64,000 nucleotides of DNA, taken from contig NZ_RAVZ01000003.1 in the NCBI RefSeq assembly GCF_003611635.1, forward strand, positions 40,814 to 104,813. Direction: 5' to 3'. Both the position numbers and the translations under genes were made by a program. This DNA is from Corallococcus terminator (GTDB lineage Bacteria; Myxococcota; Myxococcia; Myxococcales; Myxococcaceae). Positions 16,859 to 25,774 of this stretch are shown in pieces (the stretch's first letter is position 1; each line of letters starts with the position of its first letter). The notes under the pieces are model-generated. The model did not search any database, was not told where the DNA came from, and worked only from the letters and a program-made list of their open reading frames with translations.

Positions 16859-19123
16859 ATGGTCAAGATCACCCGGTCCCTCGCCCCGAAACCGTCACGC
16901 GTCTCGAAGGCGGAGGCGCCTGTCTCCCAGACGCCCCCCACGACGGTTTCCTCGCGCGCTCCCACCCGCGCCGCCTCTTCCATGGCGGCTCCCGTCGCGG
17001 CCGGCGCGAAGGCCCCGGCGCGGCAGAAGGTGGAGCAGCGGGTGTCCTCGCTCCCCGAAGGCATGACGCGTCAGGCGCTGCTCCAGGCGCTGTCTGGAGG
17101 GATGCCTGCGGCGGATGTCGATGCGGTGACCACGGCGCTCGCGGACTTGAGCCCCGCCCAGCAGAAGGAGCTGGCGAACCTGTTGTCAAAGGCAGGCGTC
17201 AGCGCCACCGCGTCTCCTCGCGCCGATGCGGGCGCCGAGCGCGCGTTCCTCTTCAAGGCCATTGCTGGCGGCGCGAAGGGCGCGACCCTCAAGCGTCTGG
17301 CCGACCAGATTCGCGGGCGGCCTCCCACCAACCAGGCCTTCGCGTTCAATCCGATGTCCGCGGGGGCCGCGAAGCGCACGGTGAGCGCCAGCCCCGTGGA
17401 TGCGGCGGCGGCGAAGCTGAAGGCGGCGATGGATGACATCTGGGGCACCGACGAGGACGCCGTCTTCGAGGCCCTGGAGGGACTGGACCCCGCCCTGCTG
17501 CCCAAGGTCGCGGAGAAGTACCAGAAGCTGACCGGCACCTCGCTGCAGGACGCGCTCGCCCTGGAGCTCGAAGCGGAGGACCTGAAGCGCGCGCTCGCGG
17601 CCTTCGAGCCCCAGGTGCCGGTGGCCACCACCGCTCCGGTGAAGACGCCCGCGAAGGTCTCCGCGGCGGCAAAGACCTCCGCCTCCGACATCCAGAAGAA
17701 CCTTGATGCCATCCAGGTCACGTCCCGGGACGAGGGGGTCATCCAGCGTGGAAACGCCGTCGAGCTCAACAACCTCATCCCTATCAACGTCGCGAAATGG
17801 AAGCCTCCGAAGGCCGCCATCTACAAGCCGCTGAAGGAGGCCGTGAAGGCCCGAGGCGATGCGCAGGCGGCCGTGGACAAGGCGACCACCGAACCGGCGA
17901 AGAAGGCCGCGCAGGCGAAGCTTGAAGCCGCCGACAAGCAGGTCGCCGCCGCGGGCGAGAAGATCAAGGGGTGGTTGAAGGAGCACATCAACGCGAATCC
18001 GGAACTCGGTCGCGCCAACACCGCCGTGAAGCACGCCAAGGAGCAGGTCGCCGCGTTGGAGAAGAAACACGCCAAGGCGAAGGTGCCGAAAGAGCCCGAG
18101 GCCGCCGAAACGCTCAAGCGCGAGCAGAAGACCGCGCTCGATGCGGCGAAGGCGAAGCTCACCGCGGCCCAGACCCATGCGCAGTCGGTGAAGGACGGCC
18201 TGATGGCCCGCATTGACGGGTACACGCCGATGGTCGACGTGCACCAGACCCGTTCCGACGTCACGGTGGACGGGACCACCGTGCGCATGCGCGATGGCCG
18301 GGAGACCGCCTACACGAACTCGTGGAAGGCCATCGATGGCGGCGCCACCCAGGGCGACTCGCACACCGACGTCGACACCCAGCTCGCGAAGAGTGGCATC
18401 AGCGAGGACCGGCAGAAGATCCTGGCGTCCATCTCCGGGCTGGAGGGCACCTTCAGCAAGGTCAACACCTGGGACACCGGGCGCGTGTCGTGGGGCTTCA
18501 CCCAGTGGACGCTCGGCAAGAGCGGCAACGGCACGCTGGCCGACTTCATGCGGGACCTGAAGAAGACCGACCCGGCGCAATACGAGAAGAGCTTCGGCAG
18601 GTACGGGCTCGACGTCGATTCCAAGGGCGTGGTGCTCACCCGCGCGGATGGCACGGTGCTCAAGGGTGTCGAGGCGGCCGAGGCGATCCGCACCGACGTG
18701 AAGCTGTCGGCCGTCTTCATGGCCGCGGGGGCCGACCCGGCGATGCAGCAGGCGCAGATCCGCTTCGCCAACGAGGGGAAGATTTCCGACGTCCGTGACC
18801 GCTCGGTGAAGGTGTCGGGCAAGAACGCCAGTGGCGAAGCCGTGAGCGCGAAGCTCCATCTGAAAGACGTCGTCACCAGTGAGTATGGCAACGCCATCAT
18901 GACCGACCTGGCGGTCAACGCCGGTTCGGGCGGAGCCGTGGCCGCCGCCGCGCTCGAGAAGTATGTGAGGGACCACGGCGTGGATCCCGCGAAGGTGGCG
19001 GAGTGGGGCCCGGACGCGGAGAAGGCCATCATCGCCGCGCTCGAACATGCCTCGCGCGCGGAGCGGTTGAGGCACCACGCGAAGGCGGGTTTCAGCAAGG
19101 AACCCGGCTCGTTCGCAAGCTGA
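16859..19123 (+). CDS. Annexin-repeat protein with lysozyme-like C-terminal region (putative effector)
   Basis: A 754-residue protein without signal peptide. An Ala/Pro/Thr-rich N-terminus (1-60) is followed by helical segments and, at about 183-247, one annexin-like repeat: AMDDIWGTDEDAVFEAL then 'KYQKLTGTSLQDALALEL', matching the GTDE and 'Y.k..g.sL...l' annexin pattern. A Lys/Ala-rich coiled region (about 315-450) follows. From about 525 a segment ISGLEGTFSKVNTWDTGRVS plus WGFTQWT with a conserved-looking Glu recalls lysozyme-fold muralytic domains (tentative). The layout suggests a membrane-targeted, cell-wall-acting effector released by another route, possibly in predation. The activity is not proven by motifs. 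Confidence 0.6.
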   Translation: MVKITRSLAPKPSRVSKAEAPVSQTPPTTVSSRAPTRAASSMAAPVAAGAKAPARQKVEQRVSSLPEGMTRQALLQALSGGMPAADVDAVTTALADLSPAQQKELANLLSKAGVSATASPRADAGAERAFLFKAIAGGAKGATLKRLADQIRGRPPTNQAFAFNPMSAGAAKRTVSASPVDAAAAKLKAAMDDIWGTDEDAVFEALEGLDPALLPKVAEKYQKLTGTSLQDALALELEAEDLKRALAAFEPQVPVATTAPVKTPAKVSAAAKTSASDIQKNLDAIQVTSRDEGVIQRGNAVELNNLIPINVAKWKPPKAAIYKPLKEAVKARGDAQAAVDKATTEPAKKAAQAKLEAADKQVAAAGEKIKGWLKEHINANPELGRANTAVKHAKEQVAALEKKHAKAKVPKEPEAAETLKREQKTALDAAKAKLTAAQTHAQSVKDGLMARIDGYTPMVDVHQTRSDVTVDGTTVRMRDGRETAYTNSWKAIDGGATQGDSHTDVDTQLAKSGISEDRQKILASISGLEGTFSKVNTWDTGRVSWGFTQWTLGKSGNGTLADFMRDLKKTDPAQYEKSFGRYGLDVDSKGVVLTRADGTVLKGVEAAEAIRTDVKLSAVFMAAGADPAMQQAQIRFANEGKISDVRDRSVKVSGKNASGEAVSAKLHLKDVVTSEYGNAIMTDLAVNAGSGGAVAAAALEKYVRDHGVDPAKVAEWGPDAEKAIIAALEHASRAERLRHHAKAGFSKEPGSFAS

Positions 19124-19315
19124 CCCGGGACGGGAAGTCCCATGGGCCCGTCCGGGCCACAGGATGGGAAAGGGATTGCCCAGGGCGTGGACCGGAGGTC
19201 CCCGTCGCTGTCGGCCTCATGGCAGCGCGCTGCCACCTCTGGGAGGTGAACCGTGCAGGGGTCCGATGGTTAGCCTCCTCCCTCCGGAGGCGGGAGCTTC
19301 CGGCCGGGAGGCATC

Positions 19316-20449
19316 ATGTCGCAGGTGAGGGATTGGGTGGGCGTCGTGGCCCTGGCGTCCATGTTCATGGAGGGGGGCGCCGCGCAGGCCCAGGGCAACG
19401 CGGTCCGCTGCGGTGACACCCTCACCCAGCACACGCGGCTCACGCGCGACCTCTTGTGTCCCGGCACGGAGGCGCCCGCGCTCCGAGTCGTCGGGACGGG
19501 CATCGTCCTGGATCTGGGCGGTCATACCGTAGGCCGCACCGGCCCGGAGATGGGGGACTCGCAAGGCATCGTGGTCGAGTCCAACGGCACGGTCCGCAAC
19601 GGGACGATCCGCGGGTTTCGTTGGGGCTATGTGCTCGACAGTGGAGCGGACAGCGTGCGGCTGCACGAATTGTCGCTCGTCGACAACGGGACGGCCGTCT
19701 ACCACCGGGGCGGCTATGCGCGCTTCCTCATCACGAACTCCCGCATGCAGGGGAACACCACCGGGATGAGCAGTGAGTTCGACGCGGCCACCGGTGAGTT
19801 CAACATCCGCTCTTCGTTCTTCACCGGCAACGGGCGCGTGATGTTCGTGGATGCCCACGACGTGGATGTGCTCGGGTCGACCTTCAATGCGAATGCGAAC
19901 GTCATCGAGTGCTTCAATGGCAACATCCGCATCCGCTCCAGCACCCTGGCGATGAACACCGCCGTAGGCTCGCTGGCGTTCGACCCGGCCGGCGGCTTCG
20001 ATTTCTGTTCGGAGCTGCGGTTCGAAGACACGCTCATCGCGAACAACACCGCGCTGGCCCCTCCGGAAGCTCCGGTCTGGGGGCCGTTCCGGTTCGTGAT
20101 GCGCAACTCGTGGGTCGTCAACAACGGCAGTGGGCTCCACGCTGGAAGCCGGACCGTCTACCTGGAGGGCAATACCTTCTGGGACAACGCAGGTGGCCTG
20201 ACGCTGGCCGACCTGCCGGAGACCGTTCCGTATCCCCTCAAGGGCATCGTTCGCGGCAATCACTTCCTGCGCAATGCCGGCGACGGCTTCCGCGTCCTGG
20301 AGCCCAGCAAGCCCACGGTGGAGGACAACACCGCGATGAACAACGTGGGCTGGGGCATCCACGCGCCGAACGCCTACGACGGGGGGGGGAACGTCGCGCG
20401 AGGCAATGGCGCGGGCAACTGCGAAGGCGTCTTCTGCTCCGACTCCTGA
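19316..20449 (+). CDS. Secreted right-handed parallel beta-helix protein
   Basis: A 377-residue protein with an N-terminal signal segment ending near AAQAQG. The rest consists of short strands with Asn/Gly turns (VRNGTIRGF, LVDNGTAVYHRGG, IIANNT-like LIANNTAL, VVNNGSGLHAG, EGNTFWDNAGG), typical of pectate-lyase-like beta-helices (NosD or parallel beta-helix repeats). No catalytic residues are identifiable. The GGGAGG just before ATG supports the start. It is preceded by 192 bp with no recognisable gene. Confidence 0.8.
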   Translation: MSQVRDWVGVVALASMFMEGGAAQAQGNAVRCGDTLTQHTRLTRDLLCPGTEAPALRVVGTGIVLDLGGHTVGRTGPEMGDSQGIVVESNGTVRNGTIRGFRWGYVLDSGADSVRLHELSLVDNGTAVYHRGGYARFLITNSRMQGNTTGMSSEFDAATGEFNIRSSFFTGNGRVMFVDAHDVDVLGSTFNANANVIECFNGNIRIRSSTLAMNTAVGSLAFDPAGGFDFCSELRFEDTLIANNTALAPPEAPVWGPFRFVMRNSWVVNNGSGLHAGSRTVYLEGNTFWDNAGGLTLADLPETVPYPLKGIVRGNHFLRNAGDGFRVLEPSKPTVEDNTAMNNVGWGIHAPNAYDGGGNVARGNGAGNCEGVFCSDS

Positions 20450-20493
20450 GCGCGCACCTGGAGGCGCGGACTTCGCGATAGAAGGCGGGGACC

Positions 20494-22338
20494 ATGAAGA
20501 CTCCCCGACTCCCCGTGAGCCCACCCCGCACAGCGATGCGGCTCGAGGGCATGGAAGGCAAGGCCCGTGTTTTCTGGTCCTACGCGCAGCACGGCGAGCG
20601 CCTGGACCTGCACCACGGCAAGCAGGGCACGGATGGCAAGCGCGAATCGCGCACCTTCCCTTCCGCCGAGGCGGCCGCGGCCTTCGCGCGCAAGCAGGTC
20701 TGGGTCCGGGTGGACAAGGGGGCCTGGTCCAGCGACCTGGCCTTCGAGTCCACCACCTGGGAGCAGGTGAAGGACTCGGTGCAGGTGCCCGGCAACTCCG
20801 AACAGGACGACGACCGGGTCCTCGTGCTCACCGGGGATGTCGTCGTGCCCCATGACCTGTGGCTCGACTTCCATCGCGGCATCTTCGCCCAGGACGACCC
20901 GGACGCGGAGCCCTTCACCGGACTCCTGGTGCGGGGCAACCTCACCGTCGAAGGCTGTGTGTTCAACGGGGAGAACGACTTCGGACCGTTCCTCCAGGTG
21001 GACGGCAACCTCGTCGCGACGAGCATCGCCATCGGCGGTTCGCGGCTGCGCGTCACGGGCGACGTCACGACCGGGGACTTCGTGGCGGTCTACAACCACG
21101 GCAGCGTTTCCATCGGGGGCGGGCTCGTCGCACGCACCATCGCCTCGGACTACACCCTGAAGGTGGAGGGCCCCGTGGATGCCTACCGCTATCAGGGACA
21201 GGGCTCGAAGGTGTTCGCGGTAACGGACGGGGTGGAGGACACGCAGGATCCCTATGAGGTGAAGGGCGTCTTCCTTCCGGCGGCGGTGTCCGGCGAGCGC
21301 GTCCTGCTCGACAAGGCGCGCAAACTGCTGGCCGTCGGCAAGCCCATCTCCCGTCCTGGATTCACCAGCATCCGGGCCGCGTTCCGCCAGCTTGTCTCCA
21401 AGAAGATGGCGGAACCCGACAAGGTGAAGAGCCTGTCGCTGAACAGCAAGAGCCTCAAGTCCCTGCCGGACGAGCTCTTCCTGTTCCGCCGCCTGGAGAA
21501 GCTCAGCCTCCAGAGCAACGAGCTGAGGACGCTTCCCGAAACCCTGGGGCTGCTCACGGAGCTGCGCGAGCTGGATCTGCGCAGCAATGGCCTGTTGGCG
21601 CTGCCCGAATCCATGGGGGCGCTGAAGAAGCTCCGGGTGTTGAACCTGGAGACCAACTGCCTCTGGCGGCTCCCGGACTCGCTGGCGGAATGCGTGGAGC
21701 TGCGCGCGGTGTACCTCGTGAACAACCCGTATGCCTACGTCCGGAGGGCCTTCGGGGCGTGGAGCAAGGTCCAGCTCATGTGGGAGCTTCCGGAGGTCCT
21801 CACGCGGCTGCCGAAGCTGGAGGTGTTGAAGTTCGAGGGCACGCCGCTGCGCACGCTGCCGAAGCGCCGCTTCGACAGCGCCGCCCTGACGAATGCCACC
21901 GTGTGCCGGTCGCTCATCACGCAGGTGGATCCGGACCTTCATTCCCAACTCGACGTGGTGGACGTGGCGTCCAGCCCCGGGAACGCGGCCGCGTACATCG
22001 GCTACTGGTTCAAGCGGGAGAACGTGCGCCTCGAACACATCCATGACGTGAAGTCGGGCCGCTATGACTTCACGGAGGTCATCGCGCTGCTGGGGCTGCT
22101 GCTGCGCCTCAACATCCCCACGGCTGCGCCCTATGATGAGGCGCTGAAGAAGTTCCGGGAACAGAGTGAGGACATCGCCCGGAGCATGGACTGGGAGGGC
22201 GCCTATGCCCACCATGTCCGTGCGCTCTTCCTTGCCCTGGGGGACGCGCTGGGGCCATTGGGCGAGCCCCATCCCGGCAATGCGCTCATCGCCGGGCTGA
22301 GGGACATCTTCTCCGTCCATGCGCGCAGGGGCCTCTGA
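20494..22338 (+). CDS. WGR-like / beta-solenoid / leucine-rich-repeat protein
   Basis: A 614-residue cytosolic-looking protein. Residues about 22-85 resemble a WGR domain (VFWSYAQHGERLDL ... GTDGKRESRTFPSAEAAAAF), although the W-G-R core is replaced by HHGKQG. Residues about 145-235 are strand-rich (LLVRGNLTVEG, LQVDGNLVATSIAIGG, VTGDVTTGDFV), like a short beta-solenoid. Residues about 310-425 contain four to five LRRs (LSLNSKSLKSLPDELF, LSLQSNELRTLPETLG, LDLRSNGLLALPESMG, LNLETNCLWRLPDSLA). The remainder is helical. WGR domains elsewhere bind nucleic acid. I know no named family with this order; role unknown. Confidence 0.7.
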   Translation: MKTPRLPVSPPRTAMRLEGMEGKARVFWSYAQHGERLDLHHGKQGTDGKRESRTFPSAEAAAAFARKQVWVRVDKGAWSSDLAFESTTWEQVKDSVQVPGNSEQDDDRVLVLTGDVVVPHDLWLDFHRGIFAQDDPDAEPFTGLLVRGNLTVEGCVFNGENDFGPFLQVDGNLVATSIAIGGSRLRVTGDVTTGDFVAVYNHGSVSIGGGLVARTIASDYTLKVEGPVDAYRYQGQGSKVFAVTDGVEDTQDPYEVKGVFLPAAVSGERVLLDKARKLLAVGKPISRPGFTSIRAAFRQLVSKKMAEPDKVKSLSLNSKSLKSLPDELFLFRRLEKLSLQSNELRTLPETLGLLTELRELDLRSNGLLALPESMGALKKLRVLNLETNCLWRLPDSLAECVELRAVYLVNNPYAYVRRAFGAWSKVQLMWELPEVLTRLPKLEVLKFEGTPLRTLPKRRFDSAALTNATVCRSLITQVDPDLHSQLDVVDVASSPGNAAAYIGYWFKRENVRLEHIHDVKSGRYDFTEVIALLGLLLRLNIPTAAPYDEALKKFREQSEDIARSMDWEGAYAHHVRALFLALGDALGPLGEPHPGNALIAGLRDIFSVHARRGL

Positions 22339-22342
22339 GCGC

Positions 22343-23113
22343 TCAGGGCGCGGGCTTCGCCGCCTTGCTCAGGATGAGGTCCCGCACCGCTTCGGCCGTG
22401 CCGGTGGCGGACTGCGGGTTCTGTCCGGTGACGAGCCGGTCATCCACCACCACCTTGGCCGTCCAGTTGGCGGCGGGCTGGTGCTTCGCGCCACGCTCCT
22501 TCAGCGTGGTGGCAAGGAGGAAGGGGACCACCTTCTCCAGCTTCACCGCGCGCTCCTCGTCGTCGGTGAAGGCGCTCACCTGCTTGCCGGCGACCAGGTA
22601 CTTGCCGTCGCTCAGCTTGACGTTCACCAGCGCCGCGGGACCGTGGCAGACGGCGGCGACGACGCGGCCGGCTTCGTAGACTTCACGCGTCACCCGTTGC
22701 ACCGCCGGGCTGCCGGGGAAGTCCCAGACGGCGCCGTGGCCGCCCGCGTAGAAGACGGCGGAGTAGCGGGCCACCTTCACGTCGTCCAGCTTGAGGGTGG
22801 TGCGCAGGGACTGCCGGAACGCGGGGTCGTTCCAGTAGCGCGCGTTGGTGGCGTCCTTCAAATCCAGGCCATCCACCGGAGGCTCACCGCCCTGGATGGA
22901 CGCGAACTCCACCGGGATGCCGGCGGCCTGGAACACGGCCAGGGGGTGGGTGACTTCTCCCAGGTAGAAGCCGGTGGGCTCGCCGGTGCTGCCCTTGGTG
23001 GCGTGGCTGGTCATCACGATGAGGACGGGGGTGGGGGAGGGCGCGGCCGGCCTGGCGGTCGGCGCGGCGGCGGTGGCCACCCCGAGCAGGGAGGCGGCAA
23101 GGAGGGAGGACAT
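22343..23113 (-). CDS. DJ-1/PfpI family (class I glutamine amidotransferase-like) protein, exported
   Basis: A 256-residue DJ-1/PfpI superfamily protein. The nucleophile elbow is AAVCHGPAALVNV, with a Glu in GFYLGEVTHP and the FYAGGHGAVWDF turn typical of Hsp31/YhbO-like members. Such proteins act as glyoxalases, chaperones or stress-related hydrolases. The start at 23113 (MSSLLAASLLGVATAAA) yields a hydrophobic signal segment, suggesting export; AAGGAGGG-like bases lie on the plus strand there and do not form its ribosome site. It is divergent from a LysR gene that probably controls it. The convergent upstream gene ends only 4 bp away. Confidence 0.85.
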   Translation of the reverse strand: MSSLLAASLLGVATAAAPTARPAAPSPTPVLIVMTSHATKGSTGEPTGFYLGEVTHPLAVFQAAGIPVEFASIQGGEPPVDGLDLKDATNARYWNDPAFRQSLRTTLKLDDVKVARYSAVFYAGGHGAVWDFPGSPAVQRVTREVYEAGRVVAAVCHGPAALVNVKLSDGKYLVAGKQVSAFTDDEERAVKLEKVVPFLLATTLKERGAKHQPAANWTAKVVVDDRLVTGQNPQSATGTAEAVRDLILSKAAKPAP

Positions 23114-23169
23114 GGTTGGGACTCCTGAGGGAAGGGCCTCGCGCGGGGCCGGTCTCGTCACTCAAACTA

Positions 23170-23191
23170 TTGTCGCCGCCGTCGGCGATAA
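23170..23191. promoter_or_regulatory. Candidate LysR operator
   Basis: A 9-bp inverted repeat, TTGTCGCCG at 23170-23178 and CGGCGATAA at 23183-23191, with one mismatch and a 4-bp spacer. It lies in the 118-bp divergent region between the DJ-1-like gene and the LysR gene, 40 bp before the LysR start. Size and place fit a LysR recognition site; the assignment is inferred. Confidence 0.5.
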
Positions 23192-23231
23192 ATGGGGGTG
23201 AGGGCATGTCACTTTTGCTACGGAGGCATGA

Positions 23232-24131
23232 ATGGGCCGGCGCTTCGACCATCTGAACGACGTGGAGGCCTTCATCGCGGCGGTGGAGCGCGGTTCGCTG
23301 ACGGCCGCCGCCACCGCGCTGGGGACGACGCCGTCGGTGGTGAGCCGCGCGCTCGTCCGGCTGGAGCAGCGGCTGGGGGCGCAGTTGCTGCGGCGGACCA
23401 CCCGCAGCCTGAGCCTGACGGACGCAGGGCGGCTGTACCTGGAGCAGTCACGCACCGCCTTCGGCCTGCTCGCGGAAGCCGAGCGCGCCATCCAGGGGCA
23501 GGGCGGCGAACTCACCGGCAGCGTGCGCCTCAGCGTTCCCACGACCTATGGCCACTACCGCCTGCCCGCGAAGCTGCGGACCTTCGTGCGTCGCCATCCG
23601 CGCGTGCAGGTGGAGCTGAGCATCTCCAACCGCAACGTGGACCTGGTGGCGGAGGGCTTCGACCTGGCCATCCGTCAGGGAGAGCTTCGCGACAGCGGGC
23701 TGGTGGCACGGCGGCTGGAGGATGCGCCCCTGTGCCTGGTCGCATCGAAGGCGTACCTGAAGGAGGCCGGGACGCCCCGAACACTGGCGGACCTGTCAGG
23801 CCATACGTGTCTGAGCTTCGTCATGCCCAGCACCGGACGCGTGCCGCCGTGGAGCCTGCGCGAGGACGGGCGCGACGTGGACTGGACGCCTCCCGCCTCG
23901 TTGCGGGTGTCGGACGACGTGCTGGGGTTGGTGTCGCTCGCCGAGCAGGGCATGGGGTTGTGCCAGACGTATGACTTCATCGCCGCCGACCGTCTGCGCC
24001 GGGGCACCCTGGTGGAGGTGCTGCCGAAGCTGCGGGGCCGCTCGCGGCCCTTCTCCGTCATCTACGTTCCGCACCGCAGCCTGTCCGCGGCCTCGCGTGC
24101 GTTGATTGCCGTGTTGACGGAGGCGGCTTGA
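23232..24131 (+). CDS. LysR family transcriptional regulator
   Basis: A 299-residue LTTR. The N-terminal winged helix-turn-helix reads FIAAVERGSLTAAATALGTT followed by PSVVSRALVRLEQRLGAQLL. The C-terminal effector-binding domain starts near 90 (GSVRLSVPTTYGHYRLP) with the usual two-lobe pattern. It belongs to the large subgroup whose members often regulate a divergent oxidoreductase or stress gene. Here the divergent partner is the DJ-1/PfpI-like gene. Effector unknown. Confidence 0.93.
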   Translation: MGRRFDHLNDVEAFIAAVERGSLTAAATALGTTPSVVSRALVRLEQRLGAQLLRRTTRSLSLTDAGRLYLEQSRTAFGLLAEAERAIQGQGGELTGSVRLSVPTTYGHYRLPAKLRTFVRRHPRVQVELSISNRNVDLVAEGFDLAIRQGELRDSGLVARRLEDAPLCLVASKAYLKEAGTPRTLADLSGHTCLSFVMPSTGRVPPWSLREDGRDVDWTPPASLRVSDDVLGLVSLAEQGMGLCQTYDFIAADRLRRGTLVEVLPKLRGRSRPFSVIYVPHRSLSAASRALIAVLTEAA

Positions 24132-24146
24132 GGCGCAGGGACGCGT

Positions 24147-25511
24147 TCAAAGCCCGAGCGCCGCCCGACACGTCTTCGTGTAGAGGTCCCGGAAGAGGTT
24201 GTCCGGGTCGGTGCGCTGCTTCACCGATTGATAGGTCTCCCGGTTCCAGATGCTCCAGAAGGTCTCCTCGTCATAGTAGTTGTACGAGATGAGCGTCTTG
24301 GTGCCGTTGACCCGTTGCAGCGCGTCCTCGAACTCCTTGTAGAGGTTGCGGCCGGACGGCTGCTTGAGGCCGTAGACCGCGAGGTCGAGGAACAGCGGGT
24401 CGCTCATCCCGGACCACCATCGCGGCGTCAGCCATTCATAGTCACGCGTCCGCCGGAAGGGCACGCACCACACCGGGTAGTGGCGCATCTCGCGGTGATA
24501 CCAATCCATGAACTCGGCCGTGCGCGAGAAGGGGACGAACACGTCCACGATGACTGGCGGGTCCTTCTCTGGCAGCAGGAGGTTGTGGAAGCGGTTCGCG
24601 GCCCTCAACACGCTGTCGGAGTGGATGAGCTTGCCGAACAGCGCCCGGGCCAGCAGGTTCTGGGGCCTGGCGTGCGTGACGCCCCGGTTGTAGCGGAAGA
24701 GGTAGTCGTACGTCGTGAGGTAGTCCTCGGCGCGGCGCGGGATGGTCTCGCAGTACGCCGTGAGCCATTCGTAGCGGCTCACGTACGGGGCCTTCTCCAC
24801 GAAGTGCCCCACGCACAGCACGTGCTTCGTGGGGGAGAAGATCTGCCCGTCCAGGTAGTCCGTGTCCTTCGCGCTGAAGTGACGCCAGATGGCCTGCTGG
24901 AAGGCTTCGAGCGTGGGGTACGTCTCATACGTCATGCGCACGTAGGGCGCCGCGCGCACGAGCTTGAAGCGGATGCGCGACAGGATGCCCAGCGTTCCGA
25001 ACGAGCCGTGGAGCATCTGGAACATCAGCGGCTGGTCCGTGGGCGAGCAATGCAGCACCTCGCCCTTCGCGGTGATGATCTCGTATTCCAGACAGGTGTC
25101 GTGGAAGCCGCCCTGGCGGAACGACATGGACTCGATGGAGCACCCCGCGATGGCGCCCCCCAGCGTGATGGTCTTGTGTTCCGGGACGATGAACGGCACG
25201 AGCCCCAGGGGCAGCGTTGCTTGCACCACCTGGTCGAAGGTCACCGCGGGCTCGGCCGTGCAGGTCAGCCCCACCGGATCGATTTCGAGGATCTGATCCA
25301 GGTCCCCCAGGTCCACCTTCTCGTCGCCGCGCCGCGAGTCGTTCCGCTTGGGCACCTGATGGGGCGGCGACTTCTTCTTGAAGGAAGCGGGCCCCGTACC
25401 CTTGCGCTGCCTCAGTTGCCTGGCGATGGCTTCGACCCTGGCCGAATGCAGCGCCTCCCGCAGTGAGGACTCCCCCGACCCCCGCACGCTGGAAACCGAC
25501 TCCATGGTCAT
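24147..25511 (-). CDS. FAD-binding oxidoreductase related to DHCR24 (delta24-sterol reductase)
   Basis: A 454-residue PCMH-type flavoprotein. The FAD-binding part includes EIDPVGLTCTAEPAVTFDQV, VPEHKTITLGGAIAGCSIES and GSFGTLGILSRIRF. The C-terminal half matches the pattern of vertebrate DHCR24 as I recall it: 'HYPVWCVPFRR', 'LFLDLAVYG', 'YNYYDEETFW' and a final 'LYTKTCRAA'. DHCR24 saturates the side-chain double bond of sterols; a sterol or isoprenoid lipid substrate is therefore inferred, not shown. The start at 25511 lies 5 nt after GGAGGGGCGG-type bases; ATG at 25505 is an alternative. No sterol genes are adjacent. Confidence 0.8.
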   Translation of the reverse strand: MTMESVSSVRGSGESSLREALHSARVEAIARQLRQRKGTGPASFKKKSPPHQVPKRNDSRRGDEKVDLGDLDQILEIDPVGLTCTAEPAVTFDQVVQATLPLGLVPFIVPEHKTITLGGAIAGCSIESMSFRQGGFHDTCLEYEIITAKGEVLHCSPTDQPLMFQMLHGSFGTLGILSRIRFKLVRAAPYVRMTYETYPTLEAFQQAIWRHFSAKDTDYLDGQIFSPTKHVLCVGHFVEKAPYVSRYEWLTAYCETIPRRAEDYLTTYDYLFRYNRGVTHARPQNLLARALFGKLIHSDSVLRAANRFHNLLLPEKDPPVIVDVFVPFSRTAEFMDWYHREMRHYPVWCVPFRRTRDYEWLTPRWWSGMSDPLFLDLAVYGLKQPSGRNLYKEFEDALQRVNGTKTLISYNYYDEETFWSIWNRETYQSVKQRTDPDNLFRDLYTKTCRAALGL

Positions 25512-25774
25512 CCGCCCCTCCGTCCTTCGTTCGCTGGAATGTGGGGACTGTACGGTGGCGGGTGGGCTTTGGGCTGACAGCCCTGGCCACCCCTGGTCGG
25601 CTGCACGACGGGCGGGCGCGGGGCCCGCGGGTCCTGGGCTTTGAACTGTAATTTTCCGTGACGGTCAGAATGGCAGCCGGCGAACACGTATGGGAAAGCC
25701 CTCTCTTCCGGTTCGCACGCCTTTGAGTGGATGATCAGGAATTCGTGCCTTGGCGGCAACCCCGGGAGTCTCAC

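Noticed and set aside
19124..19315. Small gene in the 192-bp gap before the beta-helix gene
   Set aside because: No start with ribosome site and no conserved-looking peptide.
25512..25774. Operator or small RNA in the 263-bp divergent gap
   Set aside because: Only a distant 6-bp GCGAAC/GTTCGC pair was seen, which is expected by chance.
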